The notes under the pieces: model-generated
The model's database searches: none
What the model saw: only the letters and a program-made list of their open reading frames with translations
Told to the model about the DNA's origin: nothing
Assembly (NCBI GenBank): GCA_012976225.1
Contig: JAAVVG010000009.1
Location: 558,001-622,000 of the forward strand
Source of the DNA: Golubevia sp. BC0850
Lineage: Eukaryota; Basidiomycota; Exobasidiomycetes; Golubeviales; Golubeviaceae
Direction: 5' to 3'
Length of the DNA: 64,000 nucleotides
Part shown: positions 19,968 to 32,840 of the stretch, in pieces
Layout: each line of letters starts with the position of its first letter
How positions within the stretch are numbered: the stretch's first letter is position 1
Translations under genes and position numbers: made by a program

Positions 19968-21364
19968 ATGCACTCTCATCATTCTCATTCAGGTCAATTC
20001 TGTTCTCATGCAGATCCGAAGTCAACTTTACGAAATGTTATTCAGGAAGCAAGCAAGTTAGGATTCACTCATTTTGGCTTATCAGAGCATGTCCCAAGAG
20101 AAACCATGGATCAGCTCTATCCAGAAGAGATAGAAAAGGGTTTAGATCCTCAGAAACTGCAGGACATTTTCGTGGGTTATCTGAAAGAAGCTAGAGAGTT
20201 GCAGGGAGAGCATTTAGAAGAAAATGGGATTAAGATTTTGGTAGGAGCAGAAACTGAAAACGTAAGAACGAAAGAAGAAGATGTCGAAGGGAAAAGGTCG
20301 AACAGTCTCGGTTATCTGATTGGGATTCTGGAGGGACTTAGAGAACAGAATACAAGTTCAGATGAGATCAGTTCAGACCCTGAGGAGAAGAGAGAGATTA
20401 GTGAGCCACTCCCTGAAGAAGTTGGGAAAGGAGTAGTGGATTACCTAGTAGGATCGGTTCACCATGTCCATGGCATCCCGATAGACTTCGACAAGTCAAT
20501 GCTAGAAGAAGCTGTATCAACTTTTGGGACTGCCGATGTTGGAAGTCCTAGTGGAAAAGAGTCTCGAAGGGTGGTTTATCACAACATGGTTTCTGCCTAT
20601 CTAGACGCACAGTACGAAGTTCTTCAACGTCTGCGACCTGAAGTGATAGGGCATTTAGATCTTCCTTTTTTATTCGATCCCTCTTCAACCTGGACAAGCT
20701 CTCATCTCGAGAATTCGACGCGGTCTAGCACGACTTTAAGAGGTGGAAAAGACGAAGTTCTCGAGACCTCTACTACGAATTCTGGCACAGAAGCAGAAGA
20801 GCTCTCATGGAGTAAGCTAAAAAGGAATGTCAAGTTCGCTTGTAGCTATGGAGCTCTTTTTGAAATCAATGGAGCTGCTTTTAGAAAAGGATGGGAGACT
20901 GCCTATCCTTCCACTTCACCTTTGAAGGTGAGTCTTTCCTCTCAAGGTCCTTCTCGAAATCAAATTTCTGGATTTTCAAACTTTCTTTCATCCATTCACA
21001 CAATTTTCCTGTCTGCGTTCTCCCATCACAGCTGATTCTCTCCCTTGGTGGCCGAGTCTGCCTATCCGACGATTCTCATGGAACAGCACAAGTCGGTCTA
21101 AACTACTTACGTTCTCGAAACTATCTCAAACAGAACAACATCAAGTCCGTCTGGTATTTGGAAAGGAGAGGATCGTCTGTTGACGGTTCCAACTCTACTG
21201 GACGAGAGGATTTAGAGAAGGAAAGGGATCAAAGAGAGGAGAGCTCTGAACCTGGTCGAGGGGCTCCCACCTCGTTCAGTAGAGGTACAACAGCTATTGA
21301 GATGAAGGACTGGGATGGCAATGCATTCTGGGGAGAGTTGGAAGGAAGGAGGAGAGGCAACTAG
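19968..21364 (+). CDS. HIS2: Histidinol-phosphatase (PHP type)
   Basis: Two exons (19968-20927, 21032-21364) encode 430 residues. It begins with the PHP metal-binding signature HSHHSHSGQFCSHA and continues with GLSEHVPRE, VHHVHGIPIDF, GHLDL and SDDSHG, the remaining histidine and aspartate ligands. The enzyme hydrolyses L-histidinol phosphate to histidinol in histidine biosynthesis. The start at 19968 was chosen because family members begin right at the HSHHSHSG motif; the frame is open upstream to another ATG at 19860. Two inserts are poorly conserved: an acidic stretch around residues 120-145 and a Ser/Thr-rich stretch around 250-270. It also has a long acidic C-terminal tail. It heads a run of four genes on the plus strand. 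Confidence 0.92.
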
Positions 21365-21490
21365 CCCAAAAAGGATCTTGGGAGAGCAATCTCCTCTTCT
21401 TTTTGTTTCGTGCAACACATGGACTTTTTCATTGCTATTTTTGAGAACAATTTGCTGATTGAAAGAGAGGTTTGCAAAATCGCAGACAGC

Positions 21491-21498
21491 TATAAATA
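21491..21498 (+). promoter_or_regulatory. TATA box of the UDP-galactopyranose mutase gene
   Basis: A TATAAATA octamer lies 129 bp upstream of the ATG at 21620, followed by a C/T-rich leader. It is a good match to the consensus at a plausible distance. Confidence 0.5.
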
Positions 21499-21619
21499 GC
21501 GAGGCTGAAATGACTGAAGCTGAAGCGCTGTGAAGGAGAAATCTCAAATCTCGAAATACTTCGAGAATTGCCCTTCTCTACTCACCACATCCCCTTCTCC
21601 CCACAAATACCATTTCATA

Positions 21620-23879
<2,260 letters not shown>

Positions 23880-24263
23880 TCTAGATTCTGGTTTTCTGGT
23901 ATTGCTGGAGAAATGGTCAGGTTTCAAAAGAAAATGGATGAAGGGAGAGAGGGGGAAGAAGTTCATCTTTGATCTATAGCTCTCTGTGTCCTTTCAAAAG
24001 CAAGAAGTCTAAAATCTATTCCGTCAAATAATAACTCCTGCATTTCGATTGTTCTAGTATAGTAGCTTCTCTCCACCTTATACAAATTACAAATAGAATT
24101 CGTCTGCTTCCTCTCCTTTGCCTCTTCGTCGTTTGATATTTGATTTGTTTTTTCGGCCAGAGATGCAATCAATCGGAAAAATCACCAAAAGTGTGTTGCT
24201 CTCTCGCACTTCTTCCTCCCAAACCTTGCTCCTCTCTCCCTATTCGACCACCTCCATCTCAGA

Positions 24264-26129
24264 ATGGATCCTCAGAACATCAACATATTATATCCAGTGA
24301 TATCGCAGATGAGATCTAGGCGGAGGCGATCGATTGGAAGTCAGGATGAAGAGGTCAAGCTCCATCGAAGTCATCAAGCTCAAGTCAGTCGATATCCAAT
24401 TCATTCAACATTAGAGACAAGGGTGGAAACTCCTCAGAAGCTAAGTAGGGCCTCAAAAGACGTCATGTTTGGTTCAGTGAGTTGTTCAAGGGAAGATGAG
24501 AGGCAAGAATAAGCTGTTCTATTTTGAAGGGAGGTGACTTTTGAGCTAAAGCGCTAAGTGTACGCTTCTCTTTGCACTGTGATTCACTTCCAAATAGATT
24601 GCTGGAATGTTTGCCAAGTTCTTCGAGCATCCTTTGTGAGTCCAGTCCTATGATATGATGGTGGAGTTGGGTTCTTGGAAGAACTCATCTCTTTCGAGCT
24701 ACTCTGCTGAAGTATCTTTCTCCCCTCTATTTCTGCCACTCCCCTAGCGATCTAGTCAAAGTCAGATTACAGACACAACCTTCTGATAAGCCTGCTAGGT
24801 ATAGAGGAGCTTGGGACTGTTTCAAGCAAACCTATGGAAGTGAGGGCTTCAAAGGACTCTACAGAGTGAGTCACACCACACAAATTTGGGATGGGACTTT
24901 TTTGCGGGCAGAAAACACTTCGATAACAGAAAAACTCGGGACCAATTTGGTTAGAAGAGCAAGGACGCTTGAGGGAGGAGTCGCTGCTCACACATTCTCT
25001 TATCTCTCTTCCCTCAGGGAATCTCGATGCCAGTCTTAGGAGCCACAGCGGAGAACGCTTGTCTATTCTTCACCTACAATTATGTTCAATCTTTAATCCG
25101 AGATGCAACAGGTCAACATCTTCCAACAGGTTTAGACTCTAGTCGAGACGCTGAAGCTGCCTCTCCTCTTTCGATGGGAGCTCTGAGTATCGCAGCAGCG
25201 GCTGCTGGAGCTGTTACGAGCTTGGTACTCACCCCGATAGAGTTGGTTAAATGTAGAATGCAGGTCCAAATGATCAGTCAAGAGATTCAGATGGCTGATT
25301 TAGCAGCAGCTCCAAAGAGCTCATCTTCCATTACCTCGACGAATCCAGTCAAAGCCGGAGTGGTAGCGAGTAATGTAAGAACTTTCAGTACCTCAGCTAT
25401 TATCAAGAATGCAGCCTCGTCAAGAGAAGTTTTCTCAAAGCTAGACGGACCCGTGAAGATCGTGATGCAAACTCTTCGGACTGAAGGACTTAGAGGTCTT
25501 TGGTTAGGTCAGACTGGAACTTTGTTGCGAGAAACTGGAGGTGGTATAGCTTGGTTCTTAGCTTTCGAAGGAGCTTCTAGATCGATGATTGAGAGAGAAA
25601 AGAAATTGACAGGGGACGAAACTAAAGGAAAGAAGGATCTAAATAGCGCTCAATTGATCCTGGCTGGAGCTGCTGCTGGAATCAGTTACAACGTGATTTT
25701 ATTCCCTGTAAGTTTCACTTGACTTGGTCTCTTTACCCTTTCTTGACCCAGGTATACTGAATTTTTTCCGCTTCTCCTTCTCACCAGGCGGATTGCGTCA
25801 AGTCAACAATGCAGACGGAAGATGAAATGAGAGCTAAGCCAAAGCCAGGAGAACCTCGAAGACCTAGGACTGGTTTCTTCACTACCTTCAAGAACATTTA
25901 TGCTAGTAGAGGTATTCGAGGCTTGTACGCTGGTTGTGGTGTCACTTGTCTTAGAAGTGCTCCAAGTAGTGCTTTGATCTTGTGAGTAGGAGAGCGACGG
26001 TTGCCCTCTCGAGACCTTCTTGTCAAGCTCACTGACTTGCTCAAAACTCTCCTCGCCCTCTCGCTCATTTTATTCTAAAGCTTGCTCTATAACAAATTAG
26101 AATCGGCTGCAGATAGCTACGGTCATTGA
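24264..26129 (+). CDS. ORT1: Mitochondrial ornithine/basic amino acid carrier
   Basis: Six exons (24264-24476, 24598-24635, 24748-24865, 25018-25707, 25788-25981, 26081-26129) give 433 residues. The three mitochondrial carrier signatures are visible: HPFDLVKVRLQ (split by intron 2), TPIELVKCRMQ and FPADCVKSTMQ. The last, with its Cys and the following Thr-Glu, is typical of Ort1/Arg11/AmcA. These inner-membrane proteins exchange ornithine, arginine and lysine between matrix and cytosol for arginine synthesis. The central matrix loop is enlarged by about 60 Ala/Ser-rich residues (DLAAAPKSSSS to SSREVF). The first 60 residues are basic and not conserved, so the start is less certain than the core. 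The last exon is only 49 nt, and its acceptor is a bare AAAG. Confidence 0.9.
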
Positions 26130-26602
26130 ACACTATTCTTGATAGATGCTCCTTTCCTCGTTACTTTCCCATCCTTGTCAGATAGAGACTCTCTAATGAA
26201 ACATCCAATACAGTTCTTTTTTAATCCTAGAGAACCGCTGTGTTCGCACCAACACGAAAGAGAGCACAAAAGAGGGGTGCTGAAGAGATGAAACGAGCAA
26301 CCCAGGATTTTGGACGCAGCATGCCAGAAGTCGAGACTTGCGCTTGTTTCCGCTCTTCTGCACCATTCTAACCTCTTCAAAGTGAAATTCTTTCCAGTGT
26401 ACGTAGACCTTGCCGCGACCCTGTTCTCGAAATCGAATCGAAGCACCTTTTGTGCCCTGTTGGAGAAGAGAAGCAGCAGCGATGCGATTCGATCGAACTC
26501 TTTCCAAAAGCAACCCTCCTCGATTCTACCAATTTCTGCTACTCATTTACCCTCGCACAACAGCTAAAACTCCATCAAATAGCAAAGCATCAAATCAGCG
26601 GC

Positions 26603-29014
26603 ATGAGTTTGGAAGCAAGGGAAGAGAAAGCCAGTCTCAAAGCTTGGGTGAGTACATCTTGCTGCACCTTTCAACACTAGCAGCAACTCCACCGCCCAGT
26701 TCCTTTCCTTTCCTCTTAAGAGTGGACAGTCTAGACGGCTTGTCATTCCTATCTTTGACTCTAGAATAATCACCTATTCCAAGGAATACCAGCAAGAAGC
26801 GGTCTCTTGATTTCCAGGTGCTGACTTTAGCACCATCCTCTGTATCTCTATTCCATCCAGTGGGCTTCCTTCACCAAAGGTAAAGACAAAGATGGAAAGA
26901 AAGGTAAGTTCAGTTCAATCTCCTCAACATACTTCTCAGTAATAAACTGACCCCGCTTCCCCTCATTGTAACAACCTCAGATGAAAGGCGTGGAGTTTTT
27001 GGCTTGCCTCTTAGAGTCTCCCTCAAATACGCTAGTGTCGCCATCTCTATGGCTGGTGAAGATGGGAATCAATACGTTTGGGGCTATATCCCGGTAGTCG
27101 TAGCTAAAGTTGGACTCTATCTCAAAGAGAATGGTGAGTAGACAAACAGCAGGTGGTGGGAGATGGAGCCGGTGGGAGAGGGTCAAAGAGCAAAGGATAA
27201 CAGAGTTGAGCTTGTGGCAGCCTCGATTCAAAAGCAGCAGCTTAGGAGAATAGCCAGGCGATATCTTCATATTGGAAGGAATGAACTTAGTACAAATTTG
27301 AGCAGAGCGATGGAAATAGTCAACTTGTGCTAATGTCTAAAAGACTGACCTTCCTCTTCTCTCCCTACTCGGCGAAAAGCTACTGATGTCGAAGGGATCT
27401 TCCGGATAGCAGGATCTCAGAAGAGAATGAAAGAATTGCAGGAGGTCTTTGAGACCCCTCCCAGGGTGAGCAGAGCGAGATGCACCTAACATGTTTTAAG
27501 AGTTTGAGCAGTTCCCTTCCCCAATGCTTATCCCTTGTCCGATCCCTTAACCGAACAGTATGGAAAGAATGTCGATTGGTCGAAGTACAGTGTTCATGAT
27601 GCTGCTAGCGTCTTGAGAAGATACTTGAACCACATGCCAGTGAGTTTCGAAGTCGATAGATAAGACTCATGATGAACCCGAAAGCTCAAAGGATCTTTGT
27701 TCTCCCCTCTTTCAACACTTCTAGGAGCCTATAATCCCTCTACACCTTTATTCAGAGTTTCGAAACGTGATGGTCAAAGAGCCATTCGACGTCGAAGCAG
27801 CAATCAAGACCTACAGACTTCTAATTACTTCCTCTCCTCCTGCAAATCAATATCTGCTGCTCTATGTTCTTGATCTTTTGGCTGTCTTTGCAAGAGAGTC
27901 AGAGAAGAATTTGATGCCTGCTAGCAGTGAGTGTCTGTTCATTGATTCTTTCTTTCTCTCTTCGAATTTTCTGACCTCGCCCGATTGTCTTCTTCTCCGT
28001 TCATCCCACCTCTCTTTCCTTCTTTCAGATCTCGCATTGATCTTCCAGCCCGGTATCTTCTCGAACCCAACTCACCTCACCTCTTCAAACGAACATAAAA
28101 TCGCAGTCGAAGTTCTTGAGTTTCTCATTGAGCATCAAGAGTCAGTTTCAGGTCATGGGCAAAACGAGCTGGCATTTCCACTAGTTAGTATTCAAAACTG
28201 ACTCTCATCCTTCCGTTCTCTCCCTTTCCCCAGTCATTTCGTCCTTGGATTAGGAGCCACAGCGCCCTCAACTTTCAACCTCGAGCAATTGACAGCAGTG
28301 TCAAGACCTCTTACAGATGAAGACGTCCTAGAAGCTTCCGATTCAGACGAGGATCTTGGAGAGATGGAAGTTCACGAAGGAGGTGGAGCGAGGCTGGGAA
28401 GGAGTTCAACTTCAAAGCCGACGCCGACCAAACAGAAGAGGCTCTTCTCCGGCGCTTCCAGAAAAAGCAACAAAGCTGCCGATGACAGTCAACTGGCCGC
28501 ATCTTACGATGACTCAACTCCAAAGTTCCAAAGAGATGCTCATACCCCCGAACCAACTCCAGTGACAGCCTCTGAAGACGCTCCTCTTGGACAAGGTTCA
28601 GCCAAAGTCAGACGCTCCAAGACTACTCCAAGTAGGAAACCGGGTACAGGGAAGGAAGAATCCGCTCCGAATAGTGGGAAGAGTTCTAAGAGGAATTCAA
28701 GAAGAAAGTCGAGCGAGGCTGGAAGTCCCATCGCTTCTCCGCGAGAAAGTACTATCCCGCTGGGACCCCTATCTACTGTCTCGAACAACCAAGTCTCCAC
28801 CGAACCGCAAGTGACACAAGCCACAGAGAAAGCAATCGCTTCTTCGCACAATTCTTCGAATCCAGAAGATGACACTGCAGCTACTTCCAAGACCGAAACT
28901 GCTTTGCCGACGCCTCCAGCCTCAAAGCTACTCAATCCTACAGAGAATTCAGAAACCTTAGAGAAGCCCGCCGACGAACAGCCGTCCTCAACAGCGGAGG
29001 TCAAACCTGCCTGA
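26603..29014 (+). CDS. SAC7/BAG7-type Rho GTPase-activating protein
   Basis: Eight exons (26603-26647, 26861-26903, 26981-27133, 27380-27465, 27559-27639, 27725-27926, 28029-28140, 28234-29014) join in phase to 500 residues. The RhoGAP domain runs from FGLPLRVSLKYASVAIS to about residue 260. It contains the arginine-finger segment GIFRIAGSQKRMKEL, the helix YSVHDAASVLRRYLNHMPEPI, and the asparagine region NLALIFQPG. The arrangement and the KAWWASF lead-in match Sac7/Bag7, which switch off Rho1 in cell-wall and actin control. The last 240 residues are disordered, rich in Ser, Pro, Thr and Glu, with basic patches. All donors are GTGAGT-like except GTCAGT for exon 7. Confidence 0.9.
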
Positions 29015-30160
29015 AGCAATTGACACCCTCAAGATGTTTTACACTCAAAGAACCAAATATTTTCAACTTCTCCGATGATTGACGATAGAAGTCACCTGTT
29101 CAGCTTCGCCAGTCCTTATTAATTCTTCCATTTCAATCTTCTATTGCAAGCCTCTCAATCTCTTTATTTTAAAGTTTTCAAGTCCTACGTATACCCTACA
29201 GCTCCTCTTCTACCCCCAAAGCCACCCCCAACTTCAAGCTCAAAGCATTCAATTGAAACTCGAAAGTCGAAACGAGTGACAAATGAGCAGAGAAAGTAAC
29301 AAGTCGATACCATCAAATGATTGCGCCTTCTGATTATTCTTCCTCTGTTTCGTCAAGAAATATACCAAAAGCTTCCTCTTCTCCTATTCTTTCTTCAAGT
29401 CAGATCGGTGCCCACTCTCTTTTTCTTTATTCAATCCTTCTTTCCTTCTTTTCCCGCCGATCCTCAATTTCAAACGGGAGAGCTCTATTTTCTCTCAAGC
29501 TCGAGTCAAGGCTCCCTCTTCTATCAATGATCTCTAACTTGAATGATCATCATTGCTTCCTCTCATTTGCTCTTTTCTGCAAGCTCTTCTTTCTTTTGCC
29601 ACCTTCCTTTGAACGCCCACTTACACCTTGGATCAGCTACCCTTCCTTCCATTTTTTTCCCTTCACTATTTTGCTTCTTCCTTGTATGTTACTGAGTCTT
29701 TTCCTCTTCCTCTGTTTCCGAAAATTCATGGCTCCTTTAGATTGCTATTTACTGTTGATGCGTGGATCTGAAACTACCACAGACTTTCTCTCTCTCTCAC
29801 TCCCCCACTCTCCCACTCACACTCTTCTATCAATCGAGAAGTCGAACATCGTTTGCTTAGAATATCGTATCGAGCTTGGCTCATCAGCGGGACAGAAAAC
29901 GTCAAGTGGGGCCCAAGATGCTCTCAGTCTCTCTCTTCTATGTTCTTTTTGTCCAGCATTTTGATCGCCTCTGTCAGATCTCTGATCTCGGTTTCCTTAA
30001 ATTCTTAAAAAGTGATTGGATTCTTCCCAGCAGGAGGAGACAGGACCGGAGATACCTATGTATTGAGTTTGGATTGAAGTCAGTCGAGACTTTGTTCGGC
30101 ATTTCGTTATGTCTAGCCTTCTTTTTTACTCTCAAAATCCTCCCTCTCTCTGATCAGTCC
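29015..30160 (+). other. Pyrimidine-rich 1.1-kb spacer
   Basis: The plus strand is unusually rich in C and T from about 29100 to 29990, including CT-repeat stretches. The 215-codon open frame at 29317-29964 is a by-product: it is almost wholly Ser, Leu and Phe. This may be a long 5' leader and/or first intron of the small gene at 30161; its first exon with the start codon should lie here but I could not place it. Confidence 0.4.
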
Positions 30161-30452
30161 ATACGAATATCCGGACGGTAAATTTGATAGCGATTTGCAA
30201 GGACCAGTCTGTGAATTTACAGGAACTCGAGCAGTCGTGAATGCCGACTCTGTTCACCTTATCAAGAAACTAACGGCAGGGGAGAGCGACTGTTTAGATG
30301 CATGCGACCACAGCGATGGCTGTGGATCTTACGCATTTGGTCAAGGTGACGATGGGTCAGAATGTCATTTGTTTGCTCAGTGGGTCACCAAATTTGTGAC
30401 TCCTGAAGTAAGCTACGACTTTAAGAACCACTTCTGTGAGCCTTCAGCATGA
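30161..30452 (+). CDS. Small cysteine-containing protein, 5' exon unresolved
   Basis: A single clear coding exon begins after the acceptor at about 30156 with PYEYPDGKFDSDLQGPVCEF and ends with HFCEPSA. Its six cysteines (VCEF, SDCLDACD, GCGS, ECHL, HFC) and aromatic spacing are reminiscent of PAN/apple-like or other small secreted modules, but I do not recognise the family. The exon needs two nucleotides from an upstream exon, and no start-bearing exon with that phase was found. A signal-peptide-like frame at about 29944 (MFFLSSILIA) is in the wrong phase for the available donors. A downstream open stretch, 30540-30707 (GEKIGDGEYIKLGSS onward), could be an extra exon if GTGAGC at 30436 is used as a donor. 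Confidence 0.4.
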
Positions 30453-30969
30453 TCCAGTCCCGTGGACATTTTGTATTTGATTAGCTCTCGACAAGAAATC
30501 TTTCTGGTAATCTTCTGTTCGATCCTTGACGAGGCCATAGGGGAGAAAATTGGTGATGGGGAATATATCAAGCTGGGCTCCAGTTACAACCTCTTTCTGT
30601 ACAAGGAAGATGTTGGAAAGGCTGCTGACGAAGAGCAGTCCTCGACAGGGGAGTCCGAATCGGAAAGTCTTGTCCAGTTAGATGATTGCAAAGTGGGTTG
30701 GAATTGAAGGACCAAATAACGAGTTGAGATGAAAAATGATACATGATGGGACAAGAGAAAAGCCAAATGAATTTACATTGATGAGATTCAAATGGAAGAA
30801 GATGTAAAGTCTTGTAAGGAAAATCAGGAGAGTTGGAATACAGCAGAAGATCGCTGACTGCACTATATAGGTTGTCATCTCGTTCATTTTTGTCTTCGAT
30901 TAAGTTCAATTTGCTATACCATCTACTTCCTGTAACATCTTTTGACTTTAGAGAGTCAAGCTATAACCC

Positions 30970-32534
30970 TCATTTACCAGATTTAACCTCGCTCGAATTC
31001 ATCGGACCATTGACGACACCCAACATCTCCAAAGAGCTTCTAGCAGCCATGTTAATCAATTTAAACCTATCAGGTCCTAAATGAGTTCCACCAAAGAATC
31101 GAGTCACTACCACAAGGACATTTTCTAGGTTCTGTTTTGTCAAAAGGGAAAAAGTGGATGACTGTCAGCTAGAATTCTTCAACTCCTTCCAAAGCTTTCT
31201 TGCCCTAAAAGCTTCGAGGCAGTGGACTCTGAGAATTAAAAAAAGCCTTGAGTGAAAAAGGAATCTCAAAGTAGGGAAACTCACTAAGACATCGAGTAAA
31301 TGAGACAATCTACCCCCTGCAGCTGACTCTCCATCGTCGTCATGATCTCTATGAACGGTTCCATGGATCTTGAGAACCCATGCATGAATGGTCGGATGAG
31401 ATGCTTTGGATAGTTTCCGATCTGATTGGAGGTGAGAAATTATTAGAGAGACCTGAGAGGAGGGGAACGGAGTGGGAATCGATACGGGTCTCTTTGTTGA
31501 ATTCTTTACAGCGTTCCCCAGTTCGGTCATTCTTCAGAGTTTTCGACGAGACAAACTTTCGAATAAGTGATATAGAAGGGAAAACTCACGTCTTCTATGC
31601 TCTCAATTTTACAGGCGTGTCCTATGAACACTGATTTCTTCTCTGTAATCGGAGGCGCCGTAACCAACATTCTCTCGATTTTTTCGGCTTGTTTCTTTAA
31701 CCTTTCTGAATTCTCCGAAGCTTCTTTTTGATTGATTTCGATAAGCCTTTGAGTCTCTAATTCTGTCTGATCTGAAGTCATAGCTCTATCATTTGAATTG
31801 GGTTTAATCGTCCCCTTACCATTAGCGTACAAGGCCTGTTGATCTTTATAATCACTCTCATCATTCTCTTTCTTCTCTTTCAACCAATCTTCAATTTTCT
31901 CTCTAGCTTTCTCGATCCCTTCAAAAAGTATGACTTGACCTTTAATCCAATGAACTTCTTCTTGATTGGTTGAACCGTGATGAAATAAGCGAAGTATCTG
32001 ACCAAAAAGGGTCGAATCTACTGAATAAGAGCCTACGTATTTTGAAAGGAGTTGGAATTGAGGAGGAGAAGTTGAAGATGGATAATGAGGTGGAAGAGTG
32101 ATTGCTAAGCGTATGCAAGATGAATCTGACTCTGACGAGTCTAACAAAGAATCTAGTTGTACGGTTAATGAAAGTCTGATTCTCGAATCAGGAGTCCATG
32201 GTAGAGGTGGAGTTAAAGAAGTTGAAGTGGTTTGATACCGTCGATTGGAATTATTAGAATTGTTGGTAAGATTGAGAAGAGAAATGTTCTCTTCCGTATA
32301 AATGGATTGGAGCGCTAATAGCTCATCGGCTAATTCTTGAGCTGAGATTCGTTGATATTGTAAAGGAATTGAGGAATCTCTTTCCTCGTCATCGTCATGA
32401 TCATCGTTGGTCTGCGACTGCGAGAAAGCTTCTAGGCAATCGATGAGGGATTGCATCTCAACTTTTGAACCATCTATCTGTTGATCTAATCCGAGTTCCC
32501 TTTCTCTTTCCCTTTCTGGATTCATTCTTGCCAT
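30970..32534 (-). CDS. YIH1: IMPACT/Yih1 homologue, regulator of the Gcn2 pathway
   Basis: Three minus-strand exons (32534-31590, 31452-31285, 31131-30970) encode 424 residues. An N-terminal RWD domain (QELADELLALQSIYTEEN, residues about 67-84, then ITLPPHYPSSTSPPQFQL) is followed by a charged linker and the IMPACT/UPF0029 domain. The latter has KSVFIGHACKIESIED, then HPTIHAWVLKIHG, DDDGESAAGGRLSHLLDVL and NVLVVVTRFFGGTHLG. Yih1 binds Gcn1 and thereby restrains activation of the eIF2-alpha kinase Gcn2. It is longer than yeast Yih1 (258 residues), mainly through an acidic N-terminal stretch and the linker. The exon 2 acceptor at 31453 is the only one that keeps phase; a nearer CAG does not. 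A second Met (MNPE) three residues in is an alternative start. Confidence 0.92.
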
Positions 32535-32840
32535 TTGAGTAGTGGTGTAGCCAATAGCCCACCAAGAGAACGTCTGACTTTTTCTTCTCTTATCAAAAGT
32601 TGCTGCTCTTCCGGAAGCCGATGCTGGCGAGATCTTCCTTCTTCATCGCTTCATCCCATCCTCCGAGTCCTTTCCCTTTTCCTTCAAGAATCAGAGTAAG
32701 GCTTAGTAACTTCTTCAAGCCATTTTCAACCTACAAGTACAACTCTAGGAAGGACACTCTGACCCTCGGTCCTCTTTCTCATCTTCGGTTCTGGACTTCC
32801 ACTTGCAGCAGCATCTCATCAATACTCACTTCCTCAATCC

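Noticed and set aside
29317-29964. 215-codon plus-strand open frame
   Set aside because: Composition is almost only Ser, Leu, Phe and Pro because the strand is pyrimidine-rich; no motif, splice context or start support.
31132-31284. Extra YIH1 exon beginning after AATTCTCAG near 31225
   Set aside because: Joining it breaks the frame, whereas 31285 to 31131 joins in phase into NVLVVVTRFFGG.
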